Assembly (NCBI GenBank): GCA_031417915.1
Contig: JANOWN010000049.1
Location: 1 to 48,282 of the forward strand
Length of the DNA: 48,282 bases
From: Methylotenera_A sp031417915
Lineage (GTDB): Bacteria; Pseudomonadota; Gammaproteobacteria; Burkholderiales; Methylophilaceae
Direction of reading: 5' to 3'
Positions within the stretch are counted from its first letter, which is position 1; each line of letters starts with the position of its first letter. Shown one piece after another: positions 1 to 8,128 of this stretch. The translations under genes and the position numbers were made by a program. The notes beneath the pieces are model-generated. The model worked only from the letters and a program-made list of their open reading frames with translations, was not told the DNA's origin and ran no database searches.

Positions 1-975
1 ATTGTGTTCTCTGGCGTGGGTAAAACTGCCGATGAAATGCGTGCTGCTTTAAATGCAGACATTTTTTGCTTTAATGTGGAATCTGCCAGCGAACTAAAAC
101 GCTTAAATGCTGTGGCCGCTGAAATGGGCAAAATCGCCCCAGTATCGCTACGCGTTAACCCCAATGTAGATGCCAAAACTCACCCCTACATATCCACTGG
201 TTTAAAAAATAACAAATTTGGCGTGGCATTTGAAGATGCCATAAAAGTATATGAGCAGGCTGCCTCTATGCCAAATATTGTGGTGCATGGTGTGGATTGC
301 CATATTGGCTCGCAAATTACCGAGCTGGCGCCGTTTATTGAGGCGTTGGATTTAATTTTAGGCTTGGTTGATGCGTTGGCCGCTAAAAATATACCTGTTA
401 GCCACATTGATGTAGGCGGCGGCATTGGCATTACCTATGCCGATGAAACACCTCCAGAATTTGCCACTTACGCCAAAGCCATTTTAGATAAACTAAAAAA
501 TAGAAACGTAAAACTTTTATTTGAGCCTGGCCGCGCGCTGGTCGGCAATGCAGGTGTGCTGCTGACAAAATTAGAATACATTAAACCTAGTGAAGCCAAA
601 AATTTTGCCATTGTAGACGCCGCCATGAACGACCTGATGCGGCCTGCTTTATATGATGCTTATCACGACATTGTGGCCGTGAAACCTAGAGATGCGCCTC
701 AAGCAGGCGAAAGCATAAGTTATGAAATAGTAGGCCCGGTGTGTGAAAGCGGCGATTTTTTAGGCCATGATAGACATTTGAATTTGCAAGAAGGTGATTT
801 GCTGGCGATTATGTCCGCAGGTGCTTATGGCATGAGCATGGCCAGCAACTACAATACACGCCCGCGTGCGGCCGAAGTGATGGTGGACGGCAATAGTTTT
901 CACGTGATTCGCCAGCGTGAAAAAGTAGCGGATTTATTCTCTTTAGAATCTACGCTGCCAATTCCACAAAAATAG
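1..975 (+). CDS. lysA: Diaminopimelate decarboxylase, 5'-truncated by window edge
   Basis: Last step of lysine biosynthesis: PLP-dependent decarboxylation of meso-diaminopimelate to L-lysine, in the cytosol. The frame is open from base 1 and reads IVFSGVGKT at once, so the true start lies upstream and roughly the first 90 residues (including the PLP lysine) are missing. Visible family motifs are the GCHIGSQI-type segment (here VDCHIGSQI), the glycine-rich phosphate-binding VGGGIGI, the FEPGRALVGNAG block, and near the C-terminus the CESGDFLG motif with the catalytic cysteine, followed by GAYGMSMASNYN. The length of the visible part fits a normal C-terminal three quarters of LysA. Two small exported-protein genes follow on the same strand. 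Confidence 0.96.
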   Translation: MVFSGVGKTADEMRAALNADIFCFNVESASELKRLNAVAAEMGKIAPVSLRVNPNVDAKTHPYISTGLKNNKFGVAFEDAIKVYEQAASMPNIVVHGVDCHIGSQITELAPFIEALDLILGLVDALAAKNIPVSHIDVGGGIGITYADETPPEFATYAKAILDKLKNRNVKLLFEPGRALVGNAGVLLTKLEYIKPSEAKNFAIVDAAMNDLMRPALYDAYHDIVAVKPRDAPQAGESISYEIVGPVCESGDFLGHDRHLNLQEGDLLAIMSAGAYGMSMASNYNTRPRAAEVMVDGNSFHVIRQREKVADLFSLESTLPIPQK

Positions 976-1077
976 TTGCAGAATTCAGTACTTAGGCGTA
1001 GATTATCATCAAGAGAATTACTATCACAACAGAATTGCTCTTAATTATTAGATTTATAAACGCCTAGGGAGAAGACT

Positions 1078-1218
1078 ATGAAAAAACTTTTGTTTGTTGT
1101 TATTGCCATGCTCACTTTTAACGCGATGCCACTCGCATTTGCGGATGATGCACTTCCTGAAATCGCCCCAGTAGATGACCCAGCGCCACCACCGATTGAT
1201 GCGCCCGCAGCCGAGTAA
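1078..1218 (+). CDS. Small exported acidic/proline-rich protein, 46 aa
   Basis: Not recognised. The ORF starts at an ATG preceded by a strong AGGGAG ribosome binding site. It encodes a classical Sec signal peptide: MKK, a hydrophobic stretch of about 15 residues, then an AFA cleavage site before DD. Only about 24 residues remain after cleavage, and they are acidic, alanine- and proline-rich (DDPAPPPIDAPAAE). It lies about 100 bp after lysA and 31 bp before another small exported protein of similar style, so the two are probably cotranscribed. Function unknown; a periplasmic peptide is the most that can be inferred. Confidence 0.7.
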   Translation: MKKLLFVVIAMLTFNAMPLAFADDALPEIAPVDDPAPPPIDAPAAE

Positions 1219-1249
1219 AATTAGTTAAATTATTTAGGGGAGAATTAAA

Positions 1250-1444
1250 ATGAATAAATTTATAATTGCTTTAATGGCTGTGATGATGTTATTTATTGCT
1301 GGCTGCGCTGCTTCTGCAAGCAAACCCGTTATTGGCACGGGCACACCGATAGATATTGGCGATGGTGCTGCTTTAGAAGAAGTCGCTGCCGTTGACGATG
1401 AGGCTGTAGATACCTTACCCGATATGGTTGCTGCAGAAATGTAA
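1250..1444 (+). CDS. Small predicted lipoprotein, 64 aa
   Basis: Not recognised beyond being a lipoprotein. The N-terminus (MNKFIIALMAVMMLFIAGC) has a charged start, a hydrophobic core and a lipobox ending IAGC, so Cys19 should be lipidated. The mature part of about 45 residues is acidic and alanine-rich. An AGGGGAG ribosome binding site lies 7 bases before the ATG. It follows the 46-aa exported protein by 31 bp and ends just before a hairpin terminator, so these two genes close the lysA-side transcript. A small entericidin-like or otherwise uncharacterised lipoprotein is possible, but no family could be assigned. Confidence 0.75.
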   Translation: MNKFIIALMAVMMLFIAGCAASASKPVIGTGTPIDIGDGAALEEVAAVDDEAVDTLPDMVAAEM

Positions 1445-1462
1445 CTGTAAGCAGTTAACAAA

Positions 1463-1488
1463 AAGCGAAGCTAAAGCTTCGCTTTTTT
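1463..1488. terminator. Bidirectional intrinsic terminator
   Basis: A perfect 10-bp stem AAGCGAAGCT / AGCTTCGCTT with a 2-base loop, followed by a T tract on the plus strand and preceded by an A tract that gives a T run on the minus strand. It sits between the convergent small lipoprotein gene and purU and can stop both transcripts. Confidence 0.88.
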
Positions 1489-1504
1489 ACGCCCAAATTT
1501 TGAC

Positions 1505-2359
1505 CTAGTCAAAAATCACGGTTTTATTCGCATATAGCAAAATTCGATTTTCGATATGCCAGCGCACCGCCTTGCTTAACACACCGCGCTCTAAATCGCG
1601 ACCTTTTTGTATCAAATCTTCCACTTGGTCGCGATGCGAAATACGGTCAATATCCTGCTCAATAATTGGGCCTTCATCCAGCACTTCTGTCACGTAATGA
1701 CTGGTCGCACCGATAAGTTTCACGCCGCGCTCAAACGCACGATGATAGGGCTTGGCGCCTACAAAAGCGGGCAGAAACGAATGGTGAATGTTAATAATAC
1801 GCTGCGGATAACGTGCCACAAAGTTTGGCGACAAAATCTGCATATAACGCGCCAATACGATTAAATCAATCTTGTATTCATCAAAAAGCTTAAACTGCGC
1901 GGCTTCGGCGGCAGATTTATTATCTTTAGTCATCTCGATATGATGGAAATCGATGCCATAAAACTTGACCAAATCTTCCGTATCGCGATGGTTGCTAATC
2001 ACCAGTGGAATTTCACAAACCAATTCACCACTTTTGTTGCGTTGCAATAAATCGGCTAAACAATGCTCATATTGCGAAACCATAATCGCCACACGTGTTT
2101 TGTGCTGAGAAAGTTTCAATTGCCAAACCATGCTAAATTTTTTGGCTATCGGCGCAAAAGCCTCATTAAAGCTAGCTTCATCCAAGTTAAACCCAGCCAC
2201 ATCCCATTCAACGCGCATTAAAAATAGATTATTTTCTGCATCTTGGTGCTGGTCTGCGTGTAAAATATTAGCATTGTGCTGATATAAAAAATCAGCGATT
2301 GCCGCCACGATACCGCGCGCATCAGGGCAAGTAATCAGTAATGTTGCAGTGTTCTTCAT
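1505..2359 (-). CDS. purU: Formyltetrahydrofolate deformylase
   Basis: Hydrolyses 10-formyl-THF to formate and THF, balancing the one-carbon pool and supplying formate. The N-terminal ~80 residues form an ACT domain (begins TATLLITCPDARGIVAAIADFL). The C-terminal formyltransferase domain (about 90-284) has a glycine/isoleucine-rich start (RVAIMVSQYEHCLADLL), the catalytic-region motif INIHHSFLPAFVGAKPYHRA and the GATSHYVTEVLDEGPII block that distinguishes PurU/PurN-type enzymes. Length 284 aa is normal for PurU. It is divergent from ispH, with about 65 bp between the starts, and its 3' end meets the bidirectional terminator. In a methylotroph the enzyme could contribute to formate flux, which is inference only. 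Confidence 0.96.
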   Translation of the reverse strand: MKNTATLLITCPDARGIVAAIADFLYQHNANILHADQHQDAENNLFLMRVEWDVAGFNLDEASFNEAFAPIAKKFSMVWQLKLSQHKTRVAIMVSQYEHCLADLLQRNKSGELVCEIPLVISNHRDTEDLVKFYGIDFHHIEMTKDNKSAAEAAQFKLFDEYKIDLIVLARYMQILSPNFVARYPQRIINIHHSFLPAFVGAKPYHRAFERGVKLIGATSHYVTEVLDEGPIIEQDIDRISHRDQVEDLIQKGRDLERGVLSKAVRWHIENRILLYANKTVIFD

Positions 2360-2424
2360 AGGTTTTATTATTAAAGCTTTACTGTTAAAAATTTGTGCAA
2401 TTATATATCAAACGAGATAACGAT

Positions 2425-3399
2425 TTGAATTTGAACCAAAAAACAGAACTCCAAGCAAATATCGTGCTCGCCAACCCGCGCGGCTTCTGCGCAGGCGTCG
2501 ATCGCGCCATTATTATTGTAGAGCAAGCGCTTGAAAAATTTGGCGCGCCGATTTATGTACGTAACGAGGTGGTACACAACAAATTTGTAGTGGATGAATT
2601 ACGTGCTAAGGGTGCAGTATTTGTGCAAGAACTAGACGAAATCCCCACTGGTAGCACTGTTATTTTTAGTGCGCACGGCGTTTCAAAAGCCATACGCGCT
2701 GAGGCTGAAAGCCGCGGTTTAACTGCCTTTGACGCCACTTGTCCACTCGTCACTAAGGTGCATATCGAAGTCGCAAAAATGCGTAAAGCTGGCATGGAAA
2801 TTGTCATGATAGGTCACAAAGGTCACCCTGAAGTAGAAGGGACTATGGGGCAGAGTGAACAAGGCATGTACTTGGTAGAAATGCCCGAAGATGTGGCCAA
2901 GTTAGCCGTAAAAGATGCTGAAAAATTGGCGTTCGTCACGCAAACAACACTTTCTATGGACGATGCGGCTTTAGTCATCAATGCGCTAACGACGCGCTTC
3001 CCCAATATCCATGCGCCTAAGAGCGACGACATTTGCTACGCCACGCAGAATCGCCAAGATGCCGTCAAAATTATGGCCAAAGATTGCGATTTGGTCATTA
3101 TTGTCGGTTCACCCAATAGTTCCAACTCTAATCGCTTACGAGAAGTCGCGCAAAATCAAGGCGTTGAAGCCTATATGGTAGATAACGCCAGCTATTTAAA
3201 AGCTGAATGGTTGATAGGCAAAACCAAAATTGGCGTTTCTGCTGGCGCCTCTGCCCCTGAATTTTTGGTAAAAGAAGTGATTTCTAAACTACAAACACTA
3301 GGCGCGCATGAAGTACAAGAGTTGCATGGCGTTATAGAAAGTGTGGTGTTTCAATTACCCAAAAATTTAACTTCTGCCCCCAATAAAACTGCGCTTTGA
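2425..3399 (+). CDS. ispH: 4-hydroxy-3-methylbut-2-enyl diphosphate reductase
   Basis: Last step of the MEP isoprenoid pathway: reduces HMBPP to IPP and DMAPP with a [4Fe-4S] cluster. The three cluster cysteines are visible in ANPRGFCAGVDRA, FDATCPLVTKVH and DDICYATQNRQ, and the substrate-binding SSNSNRL is present. The frame is open from a GTG at 2395, but no ribosome site precedes it; TTG at 2425 with GAGAT 6 bases upstream fits the usual ~315-325 aa length better, so the start is uncertain. The stop overlaps the TTG start of nudB (TTGA). The segment encoding FPNIHAP (3004-3013) carries an exact copy of the window's over-represented 10-mer. Confidence 0.96.
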   Translation: MNLNQKTELQANIVLANPRGFCAGVDRAIIIVEQALEKFGAPIYVRNEVVHNKFVVDELRAKGAVFVQELDEIPTGSTVIFSAHGVSKAIRAEAESRGLTAFDATCPLVTKVHIEVAKMRKAGMEIVMIGHKGHPEVEGTMGQSEQGMYLVEMPEDVAKLAVKDAEKLAFVTQTTLSMDDAALVINALTTRFPNIHAPKSDDICYATQNRQDAVKIMAKDCDLVIIVGSPNSSNSNRLREVAQNQGVEAYMVDNASYLKAEWLIGKTKIGVSAGASAPEFLVKEVISKLQTLGAHEVQELHGVIESVVFQLPKNLTSAPNKTAL

Positions 3400-3845
3400 A
3401 ATTTAAAACACCTATTTCTGCACTGGTGCTCATTCACACACCAGATTTACAGGTGTTAATTATGGAGCGCGCCGATAAAGCTGGCTTTTGGCAATCAGTC
3501 ACAGGTAGCTTAGAGGATGGCGAAACGCCTTTGCAAGCCGCCATGCGCGAGGTTTTTGAAGAAACTGGCTTAGATGCTAGCAAATACAATCTGCAAGATT
3601 GGCAAGCCTCAAACGTGTATGAAATTTACCCGCATTGGCGCCACCGTTATGCCTCTGGCGTAGTGGAAAATACTGAACATTTGTTTGGTTTAGAACTACC
3701 CTCGCAATTAACAATCAAACTAGCTCCAGACGAACATGTGCGCTACGAGTGGGTAGATTGGCGAGAGGCCACAACGCGGGTATTTTCGTGGACGAATGTG
3801 GATGCCTTAAAAAGATTAGGTGAAAGAAACAACTTAAAGTTATAA
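3396..3845 (+). CDS. nudB: Dihydroneopterin triphosphate diphosphatase (Nudix)
   Basis: Probable NudB, which removes pyrophosphate from dihydroneopterin triphosphate in folate synthesis. The Nudix box is complete: G-SLEDGE followed by AAMREVFEETGL, matching GX5EX7REUXEEXGU. Further NudB-like features are the early MERADKAGFWQSVTGSLE segment and the late NTEHLFGLELP and EHVRYEWVDW segments. The 149-aa length matches the family. It starts at a TTG overlapping the ispH stop codon by two bases, which indicates translational coupling; nadA follows 10 bp after. The start is forced by this overlap because no ATG exists before the catalytic core. Substrate assignment is by resemblance only; other Nudix substrates are possible. 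Confidence 0.88.
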   Translation: MKFKTPISALVLIHTPDLQVLIMERADKAGFWQSVTGSLEDGETPLQAAMREVFEETGLDASKYNLQDWQASNVYEIYPHWRHRYASGVVENTEHLFGLELPSQLTIKLAPDEHVRYEWVDWREATTRVFSWTNVDALKRLGERNNLKL

Positions 3846-3855
3846 AATTACAACT

Positions 3856-4968
3856 ATGCAAACCGAAGCCATTAAATCAATACCAATAAAATTTGAAAAA
3901 TACCAAGCCGTCGACGACGCTGATTGTCAGCGCCGCATTATTGCTGCGCGCAATAAATTAGGCAAACGCTTGGTGATTTTAGGCCATCATTATCAGCACG
4001 AAAGTGTGTATCGCCATGCCGATTTTACGGGGGACTCACTCAAACTTTCAAAATATTGTGAAGATTTAGATGCTGAATTTATTGTGTTTTTGGGCGTACA
4101 TTTCATGGCGGAAGTGGCGGATATTTTAAGCCGCCCCGAGCAAATTGTCGTGCTGCCAGACCTTGCTGCTGGCTGCTCGATGGCGGATATGGCGAATTTA
4201 GCCAAAGTAGAGCGCAGCTATCGCGAGCTAAACAAAGTACTGAATTTTGATGAGACGATTACACCTTTTACTTATATTAATTCTGCCGCCGATTTAAAAG
4301 CGTTTTGCGGCGAACATGGCGGCATTGTGTGCACTTCGACCAACGCGCCAAAAATTTTGGAGTGGAGCTTTAATCAGCGCGCAAAGGTGTTGTTTTTCCC
4401 TGACCAAAATCTTGGTCGCTGGAGCGGTCACAAGATGGGCATTCCGCTCGAGCAAATGCCAATTTGGGATCCAGATCAACCACAAGGCGGCTTAACGGTT
4501 GCACAAATTAAAAACGCCAAAATCTTGCTGTGGAAAGGCCACTGTGCCGTACATCAAATGTTCCGCCTGCAAAATATCGAACATTTTAGAAAACTGCACC
4601 CTGATGGTCACGTGATTTCGCACCCTGAAGCGCCGTTTGAAGTCTGCTTGAATTCCGATTTTGTCGGCTCTACTGAATATATTTTGCGCACCGTTTCTGA
4701 CGCCGCCCCTAATACCAAATGGCTTGTGGGCACTGAATTGAATTTAGTCACCCGTTTAGCTGAACAAATGAAACCGCAAGGTAAGCATGTGCAGTTTATG
4801 AGCCACGTGGTGTGCGAATGTTCGACCATGGCGCGTATTGACCCGCAGCATTTGGCTTGGACACTGGAAAACTTGGCCGATGGCAATATTGTGAACCAAA
4901 TTAAAGTGCCTGCACACGATGCGAAATTAGCCAAATTAACGCTAGAGAGAATGCTTGCTGCTTCTTAA
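3856..4968 (+). CDS. nadA: Quinolinate synthase A
   Basis: Condenses iminoaspartate (from NadB) with dihydroxyacetone phosphate to give quinolinate in NAD biosynthesis, using an oxygen-sensitive [4Fe-4S] cluster. Diagnostic motifs: LGHHYQHESV (about 42-51), AAGCSMADMA with Cys107, TSTNAPKIL, FFPDQNLGRW, KGHCAVH with Cys230, SHPEAPFEV, GSTEYI and VCECSTMARI with Cys320/322. Cys107, one of the second pair of motifs, and the CECS cysteines correspond to the three cluster ligands of the family. At 370 aa it belongs to the longer bacterial form. Its stop overlaps the HIT gene start by one base (TAATG). Confidence 0.97.
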   Translation: MQTEAIKSIPIKFEKYQAVDDADCQRRIIAARNKLGKRLVILGHHYQHESVYRHADFTGDSLKLSKYCEDLDAEFIVFLGVHFMAEVADILSRPEQIVVLPDLAAGCSMADMANLAKVERSYRELNKVLNFDETITPFTYINSAADLKAFCGEHGGIVCTSTNAPKILEWSFNQRAKVLFFPDQNLGRWSGHKMGIPLEQMPIWDPDQPQGGLTVAQIKNAKILLWKGHCAVHQMFRLQNIEHFRKLHPDGHVISHPEAPFEVCLNSDFVGSTEYILRTVSDAAPNTKWLVGTELNLVTRLAEQMKPQGKHVQFMSHVVCECSTMARIDPQHLAWTLENLADGNIVNQIKVPAHDAKLAKLTLERMLAAS

Positions 4969-5402
4969 TGACTTGTGATTTATGCAAACCGACGCCGTAC
5001 GAAATTTTGTGGCAAGACGATTTCTGTCGTGTGGTACTTTTAGCAGATAAAGATTATCCCACCTATTGCCGCGTTGAACTGATTGCGCACATCAAAGAAA
5101 TGACCGACTTAGCGCCGTCTGACAGCGCGCGCATGATGAAAGTGGTGTTTGCGGTAGAAGCCGCAATGCGTGAAATTATTCAACCCGATAAAATCAACTT
5201 AGCCAGTTTGGGCAACAAAACACCGCACTTACATTGGCATATCATCCCGCGCTTTGAAGATGACAAACATTTCCCTAATTCGCACTGGGGCGAGATTTTA
5301 AGAGATGCTATGCAGGCCAATATCCATGAGCCTTCCAGAGCATCTATTTTAATGTTTAAAGATAAAATAAAAGCGCATGTTACATGCGCATTGGCTAACT
5401 AA
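4968..5402 (+). CDS. HIT family nucleotide-binding protein
   Basis: Histidine-triad superfamily protein, probably hydrolysing nucleotide phosphoramidates or dinucleoside polyphosphates. The HIT motif is HLHWHIIPR, preceded by NLASLGNKTPH; an N-terminal CDLC suggests a metal-binding pair as in several family members. Length 144 aa. It is coupled to nadA by a one-base overlap. The 3' end is odd: codons for about residues 113-126 coincide with a 39-bp copy of the window's dispersed palindromic repeat (5305-5343), and the last dozen codons contain a perfect hairpin that can act as terminator for the opposing operon. The C-terminal tail therefore seems shaped by DNA-level constraints. The stop overlaps the convergent ferredoxin-like gene by 4 bp. 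Confidence 0.93.
   Translation: MTCDLCKPTPYEILWQDDFCRVVLLADKDYPTYCRVELIAHIKEMTDLAPSDSARMMKVVFAVEAAMREIIQPDKINLASLGNKTPHLHWHIIPRFEDDKHFPNSHWGEILRDAMQANIHEPSRASILMFKDKIKAHVTCALAN
5305..5343 (-). repeat. Dispersed palindromic repeat, copy within HIT coding sequence
   Basis: 39 bp starting ATGCT and ending AGCAT, with core AATATCCATGAG at 5319-5330, the same layout and length as the intergenic copies at 18573 and 46827. Outer arms (ATGCT/AGCAT) and inner arms (CAGG/CCTT) are partly preserved, with mismatches between them. Strand is given as that of the CATGGATATT orientation. It is read in frame as part of the HIT protein (segment AMQANIHEPSRASI). Confidence 0.75.
5360..5390 (-). terminator. Intrinsic terminator of the metH-mpl-tonB operon, inside HIT CDS
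   Basis: Perfect 7-bp stem GCGCATG / CATGCGC (5373-5379 with 5383-5389) and 3-base loop; read on the minus strand it is followed by TTTTATTTTATC. It lies about 10 bp beyond the stop codon of the minus-strand ferredoxin-like gene, the right place to end that operon, yet is within the last codons of the plus-strand HIT gene. Confidence 0.75.
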
Positions 5403-5710
5403 ACTACCAGCCTCTCAACCACTTTGCCATTCACTAAATGACTTTCAATAATCTCATCAATATCATCAGCATCCACAAACGTGTACCAAACTGCTTGCGG
5501 ATACACCACCATAATCGGCCCTAAGCCGCATCTATCCAAGCAACCAGAGCGATTAATGCGCACTTTGCTTTCGCCGTTCAAACCAAGTTTTTTTACACGT
5601 GCTTTCATGTGGTTAAACGCTGCCTCTGCGCCTTTATCCGCACAGCAAGCCTCGCCGTTTTCGCGCTGATTGAGGCAGAAAAATACGTGATATTGGTAAA
5701 AATTTGTCAA
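5399..5710 (-). CDS. Thioredoxin-like [2Fe-2S] ferredoxin protein
   Basis: Small (103 aa) protein of the thioredoxin-like 2Fe-2S ferredoxin family, related to the NuoE C-terminal fold and Shethna-type ferredoxins. The cluster ligands are visible as Cys12 (FFCLNQR), Cys22/23 (EACCAD) and the pair in SGCLDRCGLGP, followed by the family's typical PIMVVYPQAVWY. Probably an electron carrier; no partner oxidoreductase is adjacent. It is the last gene of a tightly packed minus-strand run and starts 13 bp after the tonB-like gene. Its 3' end overlaps the convergent HIT gene by 4 bp and the terminator for this side lies within HIT. Confidence 0.9.
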   Translation of the reverse strand: MTNFYQYHVFFCLNQRENGEACCADKGAEAAFNHMKARVKKLGLNGESKVRINRSGCLDRCGLGPIMVVYPQAVWYTFVDADDIDEIIESHLVNGKVVERLVV

Positions 5711-5723
5711 TTTTGCTTCAAAA

Positions 5724-6713
5724 TCACTCTGTATTGAGCTGGTCTTCTTGGGTAAAAGTCCACGTCCGCGTGATGCTCAAAATATCGGTATCTTTCTTAA
5801 TATCGTCTGGAAAAACTGCATACGGCGCAGCTAGCTCCACAATGCGCTTGGCGGCTTCATCCAACACGGGATAATTCGATTTCTGATCGATGATCACACT
5901 TTCTAAACTGCCATCCGCCTTAATTGACACGGTCATGCGGAGTTGACCATATAATTTTTGCGCTTTTGCTGCTTCTGGGTAATTCATATTGCCGATGCGC
6001 TCCACTTTTTGCCGCCACGATTCCACATATAAAGCAAAGCGATATTCCTTAGTGCGCGCGCCAATAAATTTACGTTTCGGCCGTTTTTGATACTCATCTT
6101 GCTGCTTTGCGATTTGCGCCTCAAGCTTATCTATTTCTCTGGCTGCAGTAATCAGCTCTTGCGTATTAAGCTGAGATTTAACCTTTGTTTGCTGCTCACC
6201 CTTCTCTGGTTCAGCAGAAGCTGCATTTTGCGTGGGGCTAGAAGCTATTTTTTTTGTAGAATTAACTTGCGTTAGCAACTCTTGCGCTTGTTTTTCCAGC
6301 TCATCCACACGCTTTTGTTCACGGGCTTCTTGTGCCTTTAATTTGGCAGATTTTGCAGCGCTTTGTGCTTGTGAGTTTGGTTTTAATTTTACTTCTGCGG
6401 CTTTCTCTTTGGGCGAAGGCAGCGCGGTTTTTAATTTGCGATCTGATTCAGTATTGCCACCACGGTCTAAATTGGCTTGTGCCAACAGTTCAGCTTTATC
6501 TGGCGCACTTTTGGTTTTCGCGTTAACTAAAACTACATCTAGCGAAGGTAGCCTATCGGCTAATTTTTTAAGTTCTGGCTGAAATTTAATCGTTAGTATG
6601 ATTGCGTGAATAAATACGGATATCACGATGGCAATCTTCATCGCATCCATCGTTTTATGGTCAGCTTGCGCCGCCGATAACGCTTTATTTACCTGTTGAA
6701 CCGTAGCGTTCAA
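5724..6713 (-). CDS. TonB-like energy-transducer C-terminal domain protein
   Basis: Inner-membrane protein with one N-terminal transmembrane segment (about residues 26-44, KIAIVISVFIHAIILTIKF), a long periplasmic charged linker rich in Lys, Glu, Ala and Gln with coiled-coil character (about 85-210), and a C-terminal TonB/TolA-like domain (about 225-320: SWRQKVERIGNMNYP, GQLRMTVSIKADGSL, YPVLDEAAKRIVELAAPYAVFP). It lacks the proline-rich linker typical of classical TonB, and no exbB/exbD is adjacent. Such proteins are common in betaproteobacteria as orphan TonB paralogues. It starts 2 bp after the mpl stop, so it is translationally linked to peptidoglycan recycling. Confidence 0.88.
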   Translation of the reverse strand: MNATVQQVNKALSAAQADHKTMDAMKIAIVISVFIHAIILTIKFQPELKKLADRLPSLDVVLVNAKTKSAPDKAELLAQANLDRGGNTESDRKLKTALPSPKEKAAEVKLKPNSQAQSAAKSAKLKAQEAREQKRVDELEKQAQELLTQVNSTKKIASSPTQNAASAEPEKGEQQTKVKSQLNTQELITAAREIDKLEAQIAKQQDEYQKRPKRKFIGARTKEYRFALYVESWRQKVERIGNMNYPEAAKAQKLYGQLRMTVSIKADGSLESVIIDQKSNYPVLDEAAKRIVELAAPYAVFPDDIKKDTDILSITRTWTFTQEDQLNTE

Positions 6714-6715
6714 AC

Positions 6716-8107
6716 TTATATTTTTCCTAAAAGCCCATCAAGAATTTTTTGATGCACGCCACCAAAGCCGCCATTACTCATCACTAAGATGTGGTCGCCC
6801 GATTGTGCTACTTTGCAAATTTCATTCACTAGCATAGTCAAATCATCAAACGTTTTGGCTTTATTTGCAATCGATTTTAATGCATCCGCTGCATCCCAAC
6901 CCAAATTGGCACCATAACAAAACACTAAATCTGCATCTTTTAAACTTGCGGGTAAGGCATTTTTCATCACCCCTAATTTCATGGTGTTACTGCGTGGTTC
7001 TAATACCGCTAACATGCGAGCCGCGCCCACCTTGGCTCGCAGGCCTGCTAATGTGGTCTCGATAGCAGTTGGATGATGCGCAAAATCATCGTAAACCGTG
7101 ATGTTATTCACCACGCCACGCACTTCCATGCGGCGTTTTACATTTTTAAACTCACCTAGCGCCTCAATAGCAATACACGGTGCAACACCCACATGCCGCG
7201 CTGCGGCAATGCTGGCCAGCGCATTCATGCGGTTATGCTCACCCAATAAATCCCAGCTTAAATTACCTAGCCTTTCACCTTTAAAAAGTACATCAAATCG
7301 GCCTTGTGCATCCACATTTTGTATTTGCCAGCCTGCTATATTTTCAGACAAGTCCTTGCCAAATTTTTCCAACCCACTCCAGCAGCCTTTTTCTAACACT
7401 TCATCTAAGCTAGTTTGATTGTTTGTCACCACCAAACCCTGTTGCGGAATGGTTCTAACAAGGTGATGGAATTGTTTTTGAATCGCCGCTAAATCATCAA
7501 AAATATCAGCGTGGTCAAATTCTAAATTATTTAAAATAGCCGTGCGCGGGCGATAATGCACAAATTTTGAACGTTTATCAAAAAATGCTGTGTCGTATTC
7601 ATCGGCTTCAATCACAAAAAAAGGTGAAATGCTTTTGCTGTCTTGTTTAGGTTGCTGTGGCAACCTTGCCGAAACGCCAAAATTCTCAGGCACCCCACCA
7701 ATCAAAAAACCAGGTGCTAAACCTGCGTATTCCAATATCCATGCCAGCATAGAAGAAGTAGTCGTTTTACCATGCGTACCCGCCACCGCTAATACCCACT
7801 TACCTTGCAGCACGTTCTCTGCCAACCATTGTGGGCCAGAAATATACGGCAAACCTTGATTCAATATTTCTTCCATTAATGGATTACCACGCGAAACCAC
7901 ATTACCTATCACGTAAATATCAGGGTTCAGCTTGGTTTGATCGGGCGAAAAATCTTCTATCAACTCAATACCCTGCGCCTCAAGTTGCGTACTCATGGGC
8001 GGGTAAACATTGGCGTCACAACCCGTGACGCGATGCCCCGCCTGCTTGGCCAACACCGCAATGCCGCCCATAAATGTACCGCAAATACCTAAAATGTGAA
8101 TGTGCAT
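6716..8107 (-). CDS. mpl: UDP-N-acetylmuramate:L-Ala-gamma-D-Glu-meso-DAP ligase
   Basis: Peptidoglycan recycling ligase that joins recovered tripeptide to UDP-MurNAc in an ATP-dependent Mur-ligase reaction. It begins with a Rossmann-like IHILGICGTFMGGIAVLA, has the ATP-binding AGTHGKTTTSSMLAWILEYAG (about 109-129), the central domain with VIEADEYDTAFFDKRSKFVHYRP typical of Mpl, and the C-terminal domain with VYDDFAHHPTAIETTL. Length 463 aa is normal. A GIY-YIG nuclease gene lies 21 bp upstream and the tonB-like gene 2 bp downstream. The codons for LAWILEY include an exact copy of the over-represented 10-mer (7734-7743). Confidence 0.96.
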   Translation of the reverse strand: MHIHILGICGTFMGGIAVLAKQAGHRVTGCDANVYPPMSTQLEAQGIELIEDFSPDQTKLNPDIYVIGNVVSRGNPLMEEILNQGLPYISGPQWLAENVLQGKWVLAVAGTHGKTTTSSMLAWILEYAGLAPGFLIGGVPENFGVSARLPQQPKQDSKSISPFFVIEADEYDTAFFDKRSKFVHYRPRTAILNNLEFDHADIFDDLAAIQKQFHHLVRTIPQQGLVVTNNQTSLDEVLEKGCWSGLEKFGKDLSENIAGWQIQNVDAQGRFDVLFKGERLGNLSWDLLGEHNRMNALASIAAARHVGVAPCIAIEALGEFKNVKRRMEVRGVVNNITVYDDFAHHPTAIETTLAGLRAKVGAARMLAVLEPRSNTMKLGVMKNALPASLKDADLVFCYGANLGWDAADALKSIANKAKTFDDLTMLVNEICKVAQSGDHILVMSNGGFGGVHQKILDGLLGKI

Positions 8108-8128
8108 ATTTAAATAGTTCTAAAAAAT

